Origin: an uncultured Eubacteriales bacterium
GTDB lineage: Bacteria; Bacillota; Clostridia; Oscillospirales; Acutalibacteraceae
Assembly (NCBI GenBank): GCA_934488615.1
Contig: CAKSSJ010000012.1
Coordinates: 1 to 54,286 of the forward strand
DNA length: 54,286 nucleotides
Reading direction: 5' to 3'
This document shows positions 22,879 through 30,791 of the stretch, piece after piece. Made by a program: the position numbers and the translations under genes. The notes beneath the pieces are model-generated. The model made no database searches. It was not told the origin of the DNA and was given only the letters and a program-made list of their open reading frames with translations. Position 1 is the stretch's first letter. Each line of letters opens with the position of its first letter.

Positions 22879-24099
22879 TCAGTCGTTCTTCTGCCAATAG
22901 CCGTTGAGGAAGTCGCCGATGTCACGGATAGCCTGTGCGATCTCGTTCGGCTCGGGAAGCATAACGATTCTGAAGTGATCGGGCTCATGCCAATCGAAGC
23001 CCGAACCGGGAACGATGAATATGTGCTTCTCATGAAGAAGGTCAAATGCAAACTTCTTGTCGTTTGTGATGTTGAACTTCTTGACATCAAGCTTCGGGAA
23101 TACATAGAATGCGCCGTGGTTCTTGACAACCGAAAGTCCGTCGATCTTGTCGATCTCACGGATAACGGCTTCTCTCTGCTCATAAAGTCTGCCGCCCGGA
23201 ACAAGCATAGCCTGTGTGCTTGCGTTGTCGTCAAGAGCCGCAGGAATAACGAGCTGAGTAAGGGCATTACCGCAAAGACGCATAGCGGCGATCTGGAAGA
23301 TACCCTCAACATAGTCGTCAGCCTTGCCCTTGTAGCCGCTGATGCACATCCAGCCGCAGCGGAAGCCGCAGACGATGTGTGACTTTGAAAGTCCGTTCAT
23401 TGTGATAACCATTCTGTCGGGAGCGAGTGCAGCTGTCGAATAGTGCTCAACGCCGTCCATAACAAGTCTGTCGTAGATCTCATCGGAGAAGATAAGAAGG
23501 TCATTCTCACGGGCAACCTGAATAATGTCCTCAAGAACCTCCTTCGGGTAAACGGCACCCGTCGGGTTGTTCGGGTTGATGATAACGATAGCCTTTGTCT
23601 TTGAGGTTACCTTGCTTCTCATATCGTCGATATCGGGATACCAATTGTTCTCCTCGTTACATTTATAGAAAACGGGCTGACCGCCTGCGATATAGGTTGA
23701 GTTCGACCAAAGCGAATAGCTCGGTGAGGGCATAAGAACCTCGTCGCCCTTGTTGAGGAGCGGAAGAAGCGCCATGAGAACAAGCTCACTTACGCCGTTG
23801 CCGATATATATATCATCGGGAGTGATTCCTTGAACGCCCTTGCTCTTGTGATAGTTGCAAATTGCTTCACGGGCATCGGGCATACCTTTAAGATCGCAGT
23901 ATGCAACAGCCTTGTCGGCATTGTTGAGGAGTGCATTTCTAACGCTGTCGGGCATTCCGAATCCGAATGTGGCAGGGTTACCTGTATTAAGACGAAGCAC
24001 CTTGATGCCTTCCTTATTCATTCTCTGGCTTTCAAGATAAAGCGGACCTCTGATGTCGGAATGAACGGGCTGTAAATTTTCTGAACGTTTGATTTCCAT
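22879..24099 (-). CDS. Alanine-type aminotransferase (class I/II, AlaT-like)
   Basis: 406-residue PLP aminotransferase of fold type I. The N-terminal SDIRGPLYLESQRMNKEGIKVLRLNTGNPATFGF is characteristic of AlaT-like enzymes; NPNNPTGAVYPKEVLEDI, IFSDEIYDRLVMDG, and the PLP lysine in MNGLSKSHIVCGFRCGWM are all present. AlaT enzymes interconvert pyruvate/glutamate with alanine/2-oxoglutarate. It is monocistronic with its own promoter and terminator and a GC-rich hairpin in the 5' leader. Confidence 0.92.
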   Translation of the reverse strand: MEIKRSENLQPVHSDIRGPLYLESQRMNKEGIKVLRLNTGNPATFGFGMPDSVRNALLNNADKAVAYCDLKGMPDAREAICNYHKSKGVQGITPDDIYIGNGVSELVLMALLPLLNKGDEVLMPSPSYSLWSNSTYIAGGQPVFYKCNEENNWYPDIDDMRSKVTSKTKAIVIINPNNPTGAVYPKEVLEDIIQVARENDLLIFSDEIYDRLVMDGVEHYSTAALAPDRMVITMNGLSKSHIVCGFRCGWMCISGYKGKADDYVEGIFQIAAMRLCGNALTQLVIPAALDDNASTQAMLVPGGRLYEQREAVIREIDKIDGLSVVKNHGAFYVFPKLDVKKFNITNDKKFAFDLLHEKHIFIVPGSGFDWHEPDHFRIVMLPEPNEIAQAIRDIGDFLNGYWQKND

Positions 24100-24114
24100 A
24101 GCAAACTCCTATCC

Positions 24115-24131
24115 GCCGCAAAAATTGCGGC
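24115..24131. repeat. Hairpin in the aminotransferase 5' leader
   Basis: GCCGCAA-aaa-TTGCGGC lies between the promoter and the ribosome site of the aminotransferase gene. On the minus strand it has no T tract, so it is more likely a stabiliser or regulator than a terminator. Confidence 0.5.
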
Positions 24132-24147
24132 AATTTTTATCTCATAC

Positions 24148-24176
24148 ACTATAGCACAGTTTAATGCATATTTCAA
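24148..24176 (-). promoter_or_regulatory. Aminotransferase promoter
   Basis: Minus-strand TTGAAA (24171-24176), 17-nt spacer, TATAGT (24148-24153). Confidence 0.75.
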
Positions 24177-24390
24177 GAATAAAATTCGATAAAAAATGAA
24201 TAATATTGAATTTTAACAATAATATGCACCAAAAGCTGTTGAAACGTGTATATTTTAACACAGCGAATAAAAGCTTTTACAACTTGAACAAAGCAGGCGG
24301 TAATTTTTCGGTAAAAGTGACGGAATATGATGTGGCAAAGTATCCCGTGCACGGTGACATTAAGAGATGTTCCCTCTTACCTTGGTTTTT

Positions 24391-24465
24391 TCGGCGTAGA
24401 AAACATTCTTGCCTCCCCTGCAGGGGAGGTGGCACGACGAAGGAGTGACGGAGGGGTTATTTACT
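24391..24465 (+). repeat. Dispersed palindromic repeat, type A copy
   Basis: CTTGCCTCCCCTGCAGGGGAGG core, GGCACGACG, GAGTGACGGAGGGG; the best-preserved member of the family in the window. Confidence 0.8.
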
Positions 24466-24504
24466 TAGATAAAAGAAAATAGAGAAAAACTAAGAGAAGC
24501 GGTT

Positions 24505-24570
24505 TTAATTATAATGCTTTGCAACGCAAAGCCACCGATTCTTTTCACTCTTCACTCTTCTCTTTTAACT
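24505..24570 (+). repeat. Partial copy of the composite repeat
   Basis: AATGCTTTGCAACGCAAAGCC, ACCGATTCTTTTCACTC and TTCACTCTTCTCTTTTA match part of 22660-22735. The stretch 24180-24390 shows nothing supportable. Confidence 0.7.
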
Positions 24571-24571
24571 C

Positions 24572-24608
24572 AAAAAAATCCTCCCCTTGATTAAATCAAA
24601 GGGAGGAT
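24572..24608 (-). terminator. Terminator of the secreted lipase gene
   Basis: Minus strand ATCCTCCCTTTGAT / ATCAAGGGGAGGAT, a 14-bp stem with one U-G pair, followed by TTTTTTT. It is about 30 nt after the stop. Confidence 0.92.
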
Positions 24609-24638
24609 CAGCATTATTTTAGCTAAAAATCACTTTAC

Positions 24639-26498
24639 TCAAAATATGAAGCTCCAGAAATCGCCGAAGCCCTGTTTGCCGAAGATAAGGGTCAGGATCT
24701 TCGCCGTTGCGCCGAGAACGGAAGTGAGAACAACCGTTGTCTTGTCGGGCTCGGAAGCAGGCTTATAGTCGCCTCTCATAAGTCCGTCGTAGTCGAGCTG
24801 CTCCTTGACCTCCTCAGTTGCAAGGTCATACTTTGCAACAAGCTCAGCCATGATAGAACGCATGTTTTCGGTCGTCTTGTCGTCCGTTGCGGGGTCGATT
24901 ACCGTGTTTGCGATAACTGCGTTTGCCTCGGCAACTGCCTTCTTGAGCGCCGCATCGTCCTCAGCCGAGAGAACACCGAGCTTGAATACCTGTTCTGCAT
25001 CGCCGAGATAACGGTTAAGCTTCTTGAGGTTTCTCACATTATTGAACTGCGGATATGTGTCCTTGCAATCGTCAATGCTCTTTACCTTGTTCATTGCGAT
25101 ATCGTAAGCAAGATTGAGAGCGATATTATTGTTGGTAAGCTCATGATACTGCTTGTTGAAGTACCATGTTGTCTTTTCAAAATAAGCTGTCGATGTGTCG
25201 ATCGAGCCGTCGGGAGAAACGTGGTGTGACGGGTCTGCCTTGTACTCGTCGCTGAAGGATGTACCTGCCGGAACATATGATGTACCCGGAGCAGTTGAAG
25301 AAATCTCGATGACCTCATCGGAGTTTGTTGTATCCTGAGTTTCAAAGAACTTGAAGAAGCCGAAATCTCCGCTGCCGCCACCGAAACCGAGGTTGTAGCC
25401 TGCGATAAAGTAAAGCTCTGTGCCGTACTTTTCCTGCTGATACTCAAGTCTTTCCTTGAGCTCACGCTGTGCCTTTGCGTAGCTGTCGGTCTGAGCCTTT
25501 GTCTCCGCGAGCTCCTCGCCCTGAAGATACTTGTCTGCGAACTCCTCATATCTGTCGGGAGGACAGAGAGAAATGAGCGAAGTATTCGGAACGATAAGCG
25601 TCTTGACAAAAGCTGAAATTATGTCATAAAGAAGGTTGTCCACTTCCTGCTTCGGAAGAATTCTTGCGGCGATATTTATGAGTGAGCCTGTCATAGCGTC
25701 AACGCCGATCTGCTGAATAGCATCGGTGTAAACCATGTCGGGAGCGTTCTCGTCAAAGTCAGCAAGCATAAGGTCGGCAAACACACTGCTGCCCTGCCAT
25801 GCGCCTACAACGCTGATTATCTTCTCTACTCTGCCTGCATCGGGATAGAGATTGAGATAGTTATTAACAACGCTTGCGCCCATGCTCATCGGGACGAGGA
25901 TAACCTTGTCAGAGCCTGTCTGCGGAAGAACAACGTCCTCTATGTAATCGTTAAGACCCTCTGCATTTTCAAATGTGTTCGAGAAAATCGAGTAGTTGTA
26001 GCAATAAACATTGTCCTCGCCTATCTCGTCAACAAGAGCCTGACATGGAATACGTCTGTCAAAAATTCCTCTTGCGTCCTCATTGTATCCCGAGATCGGA
26101 CACGGATAGTTAGGCGTTACAACGTTATTAACGAATGATCCGTCGTCTTTTCTGAGATGGTCAACAAAGAGAACCTCAAGCGCGCCCTTGAGAGTGCTCT
26201 CGGAAATTACGTCACGCTGAGTTGCGATCGTTACAACAAGACCTGCAACAAGACGGATCATCTTGACCCAATCAATGATCGAGTAGCTTGCAAAATCAGT
26301 GTTGACATGGAGCATGTTCCAGCTTGCGATCTCATTGCCATCGTCGTCATACTTGTAGGTCTGAGACTGACCGATACCCGGAATGAAAACGACCGGTGTA
26401 ACGTCGTCCTTTGCGTTTGCCGTTATGGCAACAGCCGACATGGTGAAAACCATAATCACGCAAAGAATTACGGAAATGATCTTCTTTGAAAGTTTCAT
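24639..26498 (-). CDS. Secreted alpha/beta-hydrolase, LCAT/lipase-like
   Basis: 619 residues with a signal peptide (KKIISVILCVIMVFTMSAVAITANAKDD, cleavage near ANA-K). PVVFIPGIGQSQTYKY gives the oxyanion strand of lipases, and VILVPMSMGASVVNNYL contains the nucleophile elbow with Ser205. This pattern is close to lecithin:cholesterol-acyltransferase-type lipases. The C-terminal third is helical, and the last 30 residues are hydrophobic (VVLTSVLGATAKILTLIFG), perhaps a membrane anchor. The start is the ATG at 26496-26498 with GGAGG 7 nt upstream; the longer frame has no ribosome site. Substrate unknown. Confidence 0.8.
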   Translation of the reverse strand: MKLSKKIISVILCVIMVFTMSAVAITANAKDDVTPVVFIPGIGQSQTYKYDDDGNEIASWNMLHVNTDFASYSIIDWVKMIRLVAGLVVTIATQRDVISESTLKGALEVLFVDHLRKDDGSFVNNVVTPNYPCPISGYNEDARGIFDRRIPCQALVDEIGEDNVYCYNYSIFSNTFENAEGLNDYIEDVVLPQTGSDKVILVPMSMGASVVNNYLNLYPDAGRVEKIISVVGAWQGSSVFADLMLADFDENAPDMVYTDAIQQIGVDAMTGSLINIAARILPKQEVDNLLYDIISAFVKTLIVPNTSLISLCPPDRYEEFADKYLQGEELAETKAQTDSYAKAQRELKERLEYQQEKYGTELYFIAGYNLGFGGGSGDFGFFKFFETQDTTNSDEVIEISSTAPGTSYVPAGTSFSDEYKADPSHHVSPDGSIDTSTAYFEKTTWYFNKQYHELTNNNIALNLAYDIAMNKVKSIDDCKDTYPQFNNVRNLKKLNRYLGDAEQVFKLGVLSAEDDAALKKAVAEANAVIANTVIDPATDDKTTENMRSIMAELVAKYDLATEEVKEQLDYDGLMRGDYKPASEPDKTTVVLTSVLGATAKILTLIFGKQGFGDFWSFIF

Positions 26499-26611
26499 AA
26501 AATAACCTCCGTTATATTTTATCAAGACAATAATAACAAAAATATTGAATAAAATCAATATACAATTAAAATTTTATGGCAACATCATACAAAAATCTCA
26601 TTGGAAATATT

Positions 26612-27286
26612 TTACAAAATATCAAATATCTCGGTTATACAGCCTATCGTGTAGGTGGCGGCAGTTTCGATATTTTGATTTTTTCTGTTCACCCAGCAGG
26701 AGTCAAGTCCGCTGTTTTCGGCGCCTGCAATATCCGAAGAAAGAGAATCGCCGACAACGAGAATTTTCGACTTGTCCTTTTCTTCGATATGCTCCAGAAC
26801 ATAGTCAAAGTATTCCCTCTGCGGCTTGTTGAAGCCGATTTCCTCCGAGATGAAAACATCTTTTATGTATGTCATTATCGGCGAGCCGCTGAGCCTACCG
26901 TTTTGAACGATTTTTGTTCCGTTCGTCACAAGATAAAGCGAATAATTTTCGCTGAGCTTTTCGCACGCTTCAAGTGCGCCGTCAAGAATAAAGCTCGCCT
27001 GCGAAAGAAAGGTCATATAAGAAAAGTTGGCTTCTTCCGTGTCCGCCGTTATGCCCGTTTTTTCAAAAAAATCGGCAAATCTTTCACGAAAAAGCTGAGG
27101 TCTTGTCAGCTCTCCCCTCTCAAGCATTTTCCATTTTTCGTCGTTGATTTCCGAATAAAGCCGACGGTTTTCCTCGGTCACGGGGATACTGTATTTTTCC
27201 ATGAGCTTGTCTATTGCGAATTTTTCCGATTTCGAGAAGTCAAAAAGCGTTTCGTCAAGGTCAAGAAGCAGTGTTGTATATTTCAT
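26612..27286 (-). CDS. HAD-family hydrolase, YjjG-like 5'-nucleotidase
   Basis: 224 residues. HAD motif I is DLDETLFDF, motif II LVTNGT, motif III lysine in GFNKPQREYFDYVL and motif IV VVGDSLSSDIAGAENSG. DETLFDF and the helical cap are typical of YjjG/YfnB, house-cleaning pyrimidine nucleoside 5'-monophosphatases. It is complete, with its own promoter. Confidence 0.88.
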   Translation of the reverse strand: MKYTTLLLDLDETLFDFSKSEKFAIDKLMEKYSIPVTEENRRLYSEINDEKWKMLERGELTRPQLFRERFADFFEKTGITADTEEANFSYMTFLSQASFILDGALEACEKLSENYSLYLVTNGTKIVQNGRLSGSPIMTYIKDVFISEEIGFNKPQREYFDYVLEHIEEKDKSKILVVGDSLSSDIAGAENSGLDSCWVNRKNQNIETAATYTIGCITEIFDIL

Positions 27287-27318
27287 TTTTTGTGTCCTTT
27301 CGCTTTGATATCTTAATA

Positions 27319-27347
27319 ATTTTACACTTTTCTAAACTGAAAATCAA
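27319..27347 (-). promoter_or_regulatory. HAD hydrolase promoter
   Basis: Minus-strand TTGATT (27342-27347), 17-nt spacer, TAAAAT (27319-27324). Confidence 0.6.
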
Positions 27348-27394
27348 CAATTTAAACAATTTGTAAAAATTTTGACAATCTTCCCCGTTTCAGG

Positions 27395-27424
27395 TTGAAA
27401 AACAAACGGGCATTATAGTATAAT
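27395..27424 (+). promoter_or_regulatory. Promoter of the M28-like gene
   Basis: TTGAAA (27395-27400), 18-nt spacer, TATAAT (27419-27424), 31 nt before the start. Confidence 0.75.
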
Positions 27425-27454
27425 ATCACAAGAAAATATTGGAGGCAGATAAAT

Positions 27455-28960
27455 ATGGAAATTGATATGACAAACATCACTTCACCCGAGCTCCTGCAAA
27501 AGGAAGTTGAAAAGATGAACTCCTTCGGCGTTCGTCTGACGGGCACAAAGGCTCAAAGGAACTTCATAAAGTACCTCAAAAGTCAGATTCATGACATGGG
27601 CATCGAGACCTTCTCCGACCCAAGCCGTTTCATGCGCTGGGAGGAGACCAACAAGAAGCTTGTTATCAAAGACTTAGACGAGGAATTCGAGGTTCCCATT
27701 TCTTCGGCATTCCCCTATTCGGGCAGAACTCCTGCGGAGGGCATTACGGCGCAGATGACGCTGGTTAAAGAAAAACACGTCGGCTATCTCAACGCAACGG
27801 ATAAAATCGCGGTTGTTGAGGTTGACGAGCTTGACTTTTTGCCAAGCGAGATTGCATTCAATGAGCGCGAAAGAAGCATACCCGAGGGACTTAAGCTCCC
27901 GAGCCACTATAACGGACCCGTAGCAACGGCTTTTGTCAACTTTCCGTTCCTCAAAATGGCGAAGCTTGCAGGTGCAAAGGGCGTTATCTGCATTTGGAAA
28001 GGCATAAACGACGACTGTATCGAGGGTCAGTATCTTCCGTTCATTCTCGATTATCAGGGAATCCCCGCTGTTTGGATCAACTCAAAGAACGGTCAGAAGG
28101 TCATTGAGGAAGCCGAAAAGGGCGCATTCGCAACGCTCACCCTTGAGGGAATCATCGACGAATACGCAAAGACCGAATCCTTCTGGTGCGTGCTTGACGG
28201 CGAGGAAGAGGGCGAAAGCGTTATCATCAACACCCACACCGACGGCACAAACTGCATTGAGGAGAACGGACCTATCGCAATGCTTGCAATGATAAAATAT
28301 CTCAAGGACAAGCCGCTCAAGAGAACGCATATTTTCGTTTTCGTAACGGGTCATTTCAGACTGCCGAATTTCAAGAACATTGACGGCGGCGGAGTTCAGG
28401 CAACATCAAAATGGCTGACCGCCCACAGAAGCCACTGGGACGGCAAGGAGGGTCACCTCAAGGCTGTTGCGGGACTTTCGGTTGAGCACCTCGGCTGTAA
28501 GATGTGGAAAACCGACGAGAACGGCGAATACAGACAGACGGGTGACGTTGAGACCGAGATAGTCTACACGGGCAACAAGGTAATGGACGACATCTATTTC
28601 AAGTCACTTGAGGATCGCAAAAAGGTCTATACCCTCACGCTCAGAGGTCATAATCTTCTCCACTTCGGCGAGGGTCAGCCGCTCTTTAACTGCGGAATCC
28701 CCGAGATCGCGCTTGTTACCGCTCCCGACTGTCTTTGTGTTATCAGCGATAACCACGAGATGGATAAATTCGATGCCGAGCTTATGTATGAGCAGACGGT
28801 ATCGTTTATCAAAATGGCTCTCATGATCGACAGCCTCACCGCGCAGGAAATCGGCTCATGCGACGGTTACTCGGCAATTGCGACAAAGAAAATGGTCGAG
28901 GACGGCACAGCCAAAATCAAAGAAATTGCAGGTAAGGTTAAGGAAATTCTTCCTTTCTGA
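27455..28960 (+). CDS. M28-like peptidase family protein
   Basis: 501 residues. The N-terminal part (FGVRLTGTKAQRNFIKYLKSQIHDMGIE) is the M28 start, then a PA-like insert (about 95-225, ending GIPAVWINSKNGQKVIEEA), then the catalytic-domain strand SVIINTHTDGTNCIEENGPIAMLAM with a His-x-Asp metal pair. The Glu-Glu motif of classical M28 aminopeptidases is replaced by VTGHFRLPNF, so catalysis or metal binding may differ. No signal peptide, so probably cytoplasmic. GGAGG is 9 nt before the ATG. Confidence 0.7.
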   Translation: MEIDMTNITSPELLQKEVEKMNSFGVRLTGTKAQRNFIKYLKSQIHDMGIETFSDPSRFMRWEETNKKLVIKDLDEEFEVPISSAFPYSGRTPAEGITAQMTLVKEKHVGYLNATDKIAVVEVDELDFLPSEIAFNERERSIPEGLKLPSHYNGPVATAFVNFPFLKMAKLAGAKGVICIWKGINDDCIEGQYLPFILDYQGIPAVWINSKNGQKVIEEAEKGAFATLTLEGIIDEYAKTESFWCVLDGEEEGESVIINTHTDGTNCIEENGPIAMLAMIKYLKDKPLKRTHIFVFVTGHFRLPNFKNIDGGGVQATSKWLTAHRSHWDGKEGHLKAVAGLSVEHLGCKMWKTDENGEYRQTGDVETEIVYTGNKVMDDIYFKSLEDRKKVYTLTLRGHNLLHFGEGQPLFNCGIPEIALVTAPDCLCVISDNHEMDKFDAELMYEQTVSFIKMALMIDSLTAQEIGSCDGYSAIATKKMVEDGTAKIKEIAGKVKEILPF

Positions 28961-28978
28961 TTTTAAATTGCATCAAAA

Positions 28979-29007
28979 AAGCTCCGAGGTCATAAACCTC
29001 GGAGCTT
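28979..29007. terminator. Bidirectional terminator
   Basis: AAGCTCCGAGGT-CATAA-ACCTCGGAGCTT, a perfect 12-bp stem between convergent genes, followed by AATTTTTTATTTT on the plus side and TTTTTGATG on the minus side. Confidence 0.92.
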
Positions 29008-29032
29008 AATTTTTTATTTTCTGTCAATCAAA

Positions 29033-29815
29033 TCAATACCAGAGGAAGCCCAAAAGCACGATCATAATGATCCACTGCCACCATGCGTAGCTTACGGTAA
29101 CCTTACATTCTGCCGTTGCCTTGCCGTCGGTGCTCTTTGCGGTGATCGTCGCAGTGCCCGCACCCGTCATTTTTACGTTGCCGTTATCGTCAACGGTTGC
29201 AACCTTTTCGTTGGAAGAACTCCATTTGATCTGCTTAGCCGTGTAGCTTGAATCGTATTCGATCTTCTTCGTCTGCTTATAATTTGCAGTGATCGAGGTG
29301 TTTTTAAATTCGATATAGCCCGTGGTCAGCTTCACCTGTGACGTGAAGTCGATATTCGTCGTTCCGCTCGTGAGAACACAGCTTGAAAAGGTTGCGCCGT
29401 AATCGGAAGCGGAAACGTTCTTTGAGCTTTTAGCAAATTTGATTTCAAATATCGAAGTCGCCTTTGTAATGCTCTTTACCGAAGCCAGAGAAATCATTTT
29501 TGTTTCGATATTCTTCGCGGTCGAAACGATTCCCGTACCATGCTCAAGCTCGGTATCCTTATAATTCTTGAATTCATCGGTCATAACGATGCTCTGACAT
29601 GCGCCGATCGGGCCCGAAACATTTATCGTAACGTCAACGGAATTGAAGTTGCCCGAAACAAGCGACAGCACAAGCGTGACCGATGAGCTCGTTTGGTTTT
29701 TAACATTCAGCATGAATGTCGGAGCGGCGGGCGCGGCCGATGCGGAAACGGCAAGAATGCCTAGCGCCATAATAACGGCTAAAGCAATCGCCAATACTTT
29801 TTTTAACATTTTCAT
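29033..29815 (-). CDS. Secreted surface protein with cohesin-like and BIG2 Ig-like domains
   Basis: 260 residues. Signal peptide at 1-28 (VLAIALAVIMALGILAVSASA). Residues 34-165 resemble a cohesin-type beta-sandwich (MLNVKNQTSSSVTLVLSLVSGNFNSVDVTINV). Residues about 175-245 are a bacterial Ig-like BIG2 domain (IKWSSSNEKVATVDDNGNVKMTGAGTATITA). The last 17 residues (AWWQWIIMIVLLGFLWY) are a hydrophobic tail with no basic stop, probably a membrane anchor. A role in surface attachment is likely; the partner is unknown. Dockerin-like repeats at the end of the subtilase at 44680 are a possible partner, by speculation. Confidence 0.75.
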   Translation of the reverse strand: MKMLKKVLAIALAVIMALGILAVSASAAPAAPTFMLNVKNQTSSSVTLVLSLVSGNFNSVDVTINVSGPIGACQSIVMTDEFKNYKDTELEHGTGIVSTAKNIETKMISLASVKSITKATSIFEIKFAKSSKNVSASDYGATFSSCVLTSGTTNIDFTSQVKLTTGYIEFKNTSITANYKQTKKIEYDSSYTAKQIKWSSSNEKVATVDDNGNVKMTGAGTATITAKSTDGKATAECKVTVSYAWWQWIIMIVLLGFLWY

Positions 29816-29901
29816 GGTTAATACATTCTCCTTTTCGGGGTGTGATCGCGGAACAGTCGTTTTCGGTAGGTTCTGAATAAAACCAAAATGTTCCTTATTT
29901 A

Positions 29902-29930
29902 ATTTTAATATTTAAACCCAAATATGTCAA
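29902..29930 (-). promoter_or_regulatory. Promoter of the Ig-like surface protein gene
   Basis: Minus-strand TTGACA (29925-29930), 17-nt spacer, TAAAAT (29902-29907). The 5' leader is about 80 nt. Confidence 0.75.
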
Positions 29931-29948
29931 TATTTATTTCATTTTTTC

Positions 29949-29977
29949 TGTACAAATTATATTCTTTTTGCTATAAT
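29949..29977 (+). promoter_or_regulatory. ymdB promoter
   Basis: TGTACA (29949-29954), 17-nt spacer, TATAAT (29972-29977), back-to-back with the leftward promoter at 29902. Confidence 0.7.
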
Positions 29978-30011
29978 ACATATGTATATTTACTTTTGAA
30001 AGTGTGATTTG

Positions 30012-30788
30012 ATGAAATTGCTTGCCATAGGAGATGTTGTCAGCGGAAGCGGATGCAGGGCGCTGTCTCAGGTGCTTCCGAAGATCAAAAGACAAAAAGG
30101 CATTGACGTTTGCATTGCAAACGGAGAAAATTCTGCCGACGGCAACGGTATTCTTCCCGAATCGGCAAAAAGCCTTATTTATTCGGGGGTTGACATGATA
30201 ACAACGGGAAACCACGTTTTCCGCCGACGTGAAGCGTCCGAATTTCTTGAGGATTCCGACTGCTGCTTAAGGCCGTACAACATGCACCGCTCCTGCCCCG
30301 GGAAAGGCGTCGGAGTAATCGACATGGGCAGATATAAAATCGGTGTGATCAATCTCATCGGCAGCGCATATTTCAACGCAAATTACGCTAATCCGTTCGA
30401 CAGCCTTGACGAAGCGCTTGAGGAAATCAAGGATTGTAAAATCAAGGCGGTTGATTTTCATGCCGAAGCAACAGGAGAAAAGCGTGCGCTCGGCTTCTAT
30501 GCCGACGGAAGAGTTTCCGCTTTTTTCGGCACTCACACTCACGTCCGAACCGCCGACGCACAGATCCTCCCCGAGGGAACGGGCTATATAACCGATCTCG
30601 GAATGTGCGGAAGTAAAAATTCCGTTCTCGGAATTATGCCCGAGTGTATTATCCGCTCGTTAAAGACGGGCATGCCTACCCTTTTCAAGGCAAAGGATAC
30701 CGACATAGTCCTGAACGGCTGTATTTTTGAAATTGACGAAGCGACAGGCAAAACCGTTTCTGTCGAAGCAATAGATATTGAGGTGTAA
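30012..30788 (+). CDS. ymdB: YmdB-family metallophosphoesterase (2',3'-cyclic-nucleotide 2'-phosphodiesterase)
   Basis: 258 residues. The conserved phosphoesterase ligands appear in order: LAIGDVVSGSGC, NGENSADGNGI, TTGNHVFRR, DFHAEATGEK and FGTHTHVRTADAQILPEGTGYITDLGMCG. YmdB hydrolyses cyclic phosphates and influences RNA turnover, sporulation and biofilm choices in Bacillus. The ATG at 30012 is preferred to the TTG one codon earlier. The next gene starts 3 nt after the stop and recG overlaps that one, so the three form a compact operon. Confidence 0.93.
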   Translation: MKLLAIGDVVSGSGCRALSQVLPKIKRQKGIDVCIANGENSADGNGILPESAKSLIYSGVDMITTGNHVFRRREASEFLEDSDCCLRPYNMHRSCPGKGVGVIDMGRYKIGVINLIGSAYFNANYANPFDSLDEALEEIKDCKIKAVDFHAEATGEKRALGFYADGRVSAFFGTHTHVRTADAQILPEGTGYITDLGMCGSKNSVLGIMPECIIRSLKTGMPTLFKAKDTDIVLNGCIFEIDEATGKTVSVEAIDIEV

Positions 30789-30791
30789 ATA

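Noticed and set aside
24206..24448. 80-codon open frame near the aminotransferase promoter
   Set aside because: No ribosome site, ends in a dispersed repeat, and the composition is that of AT-rich spacer.
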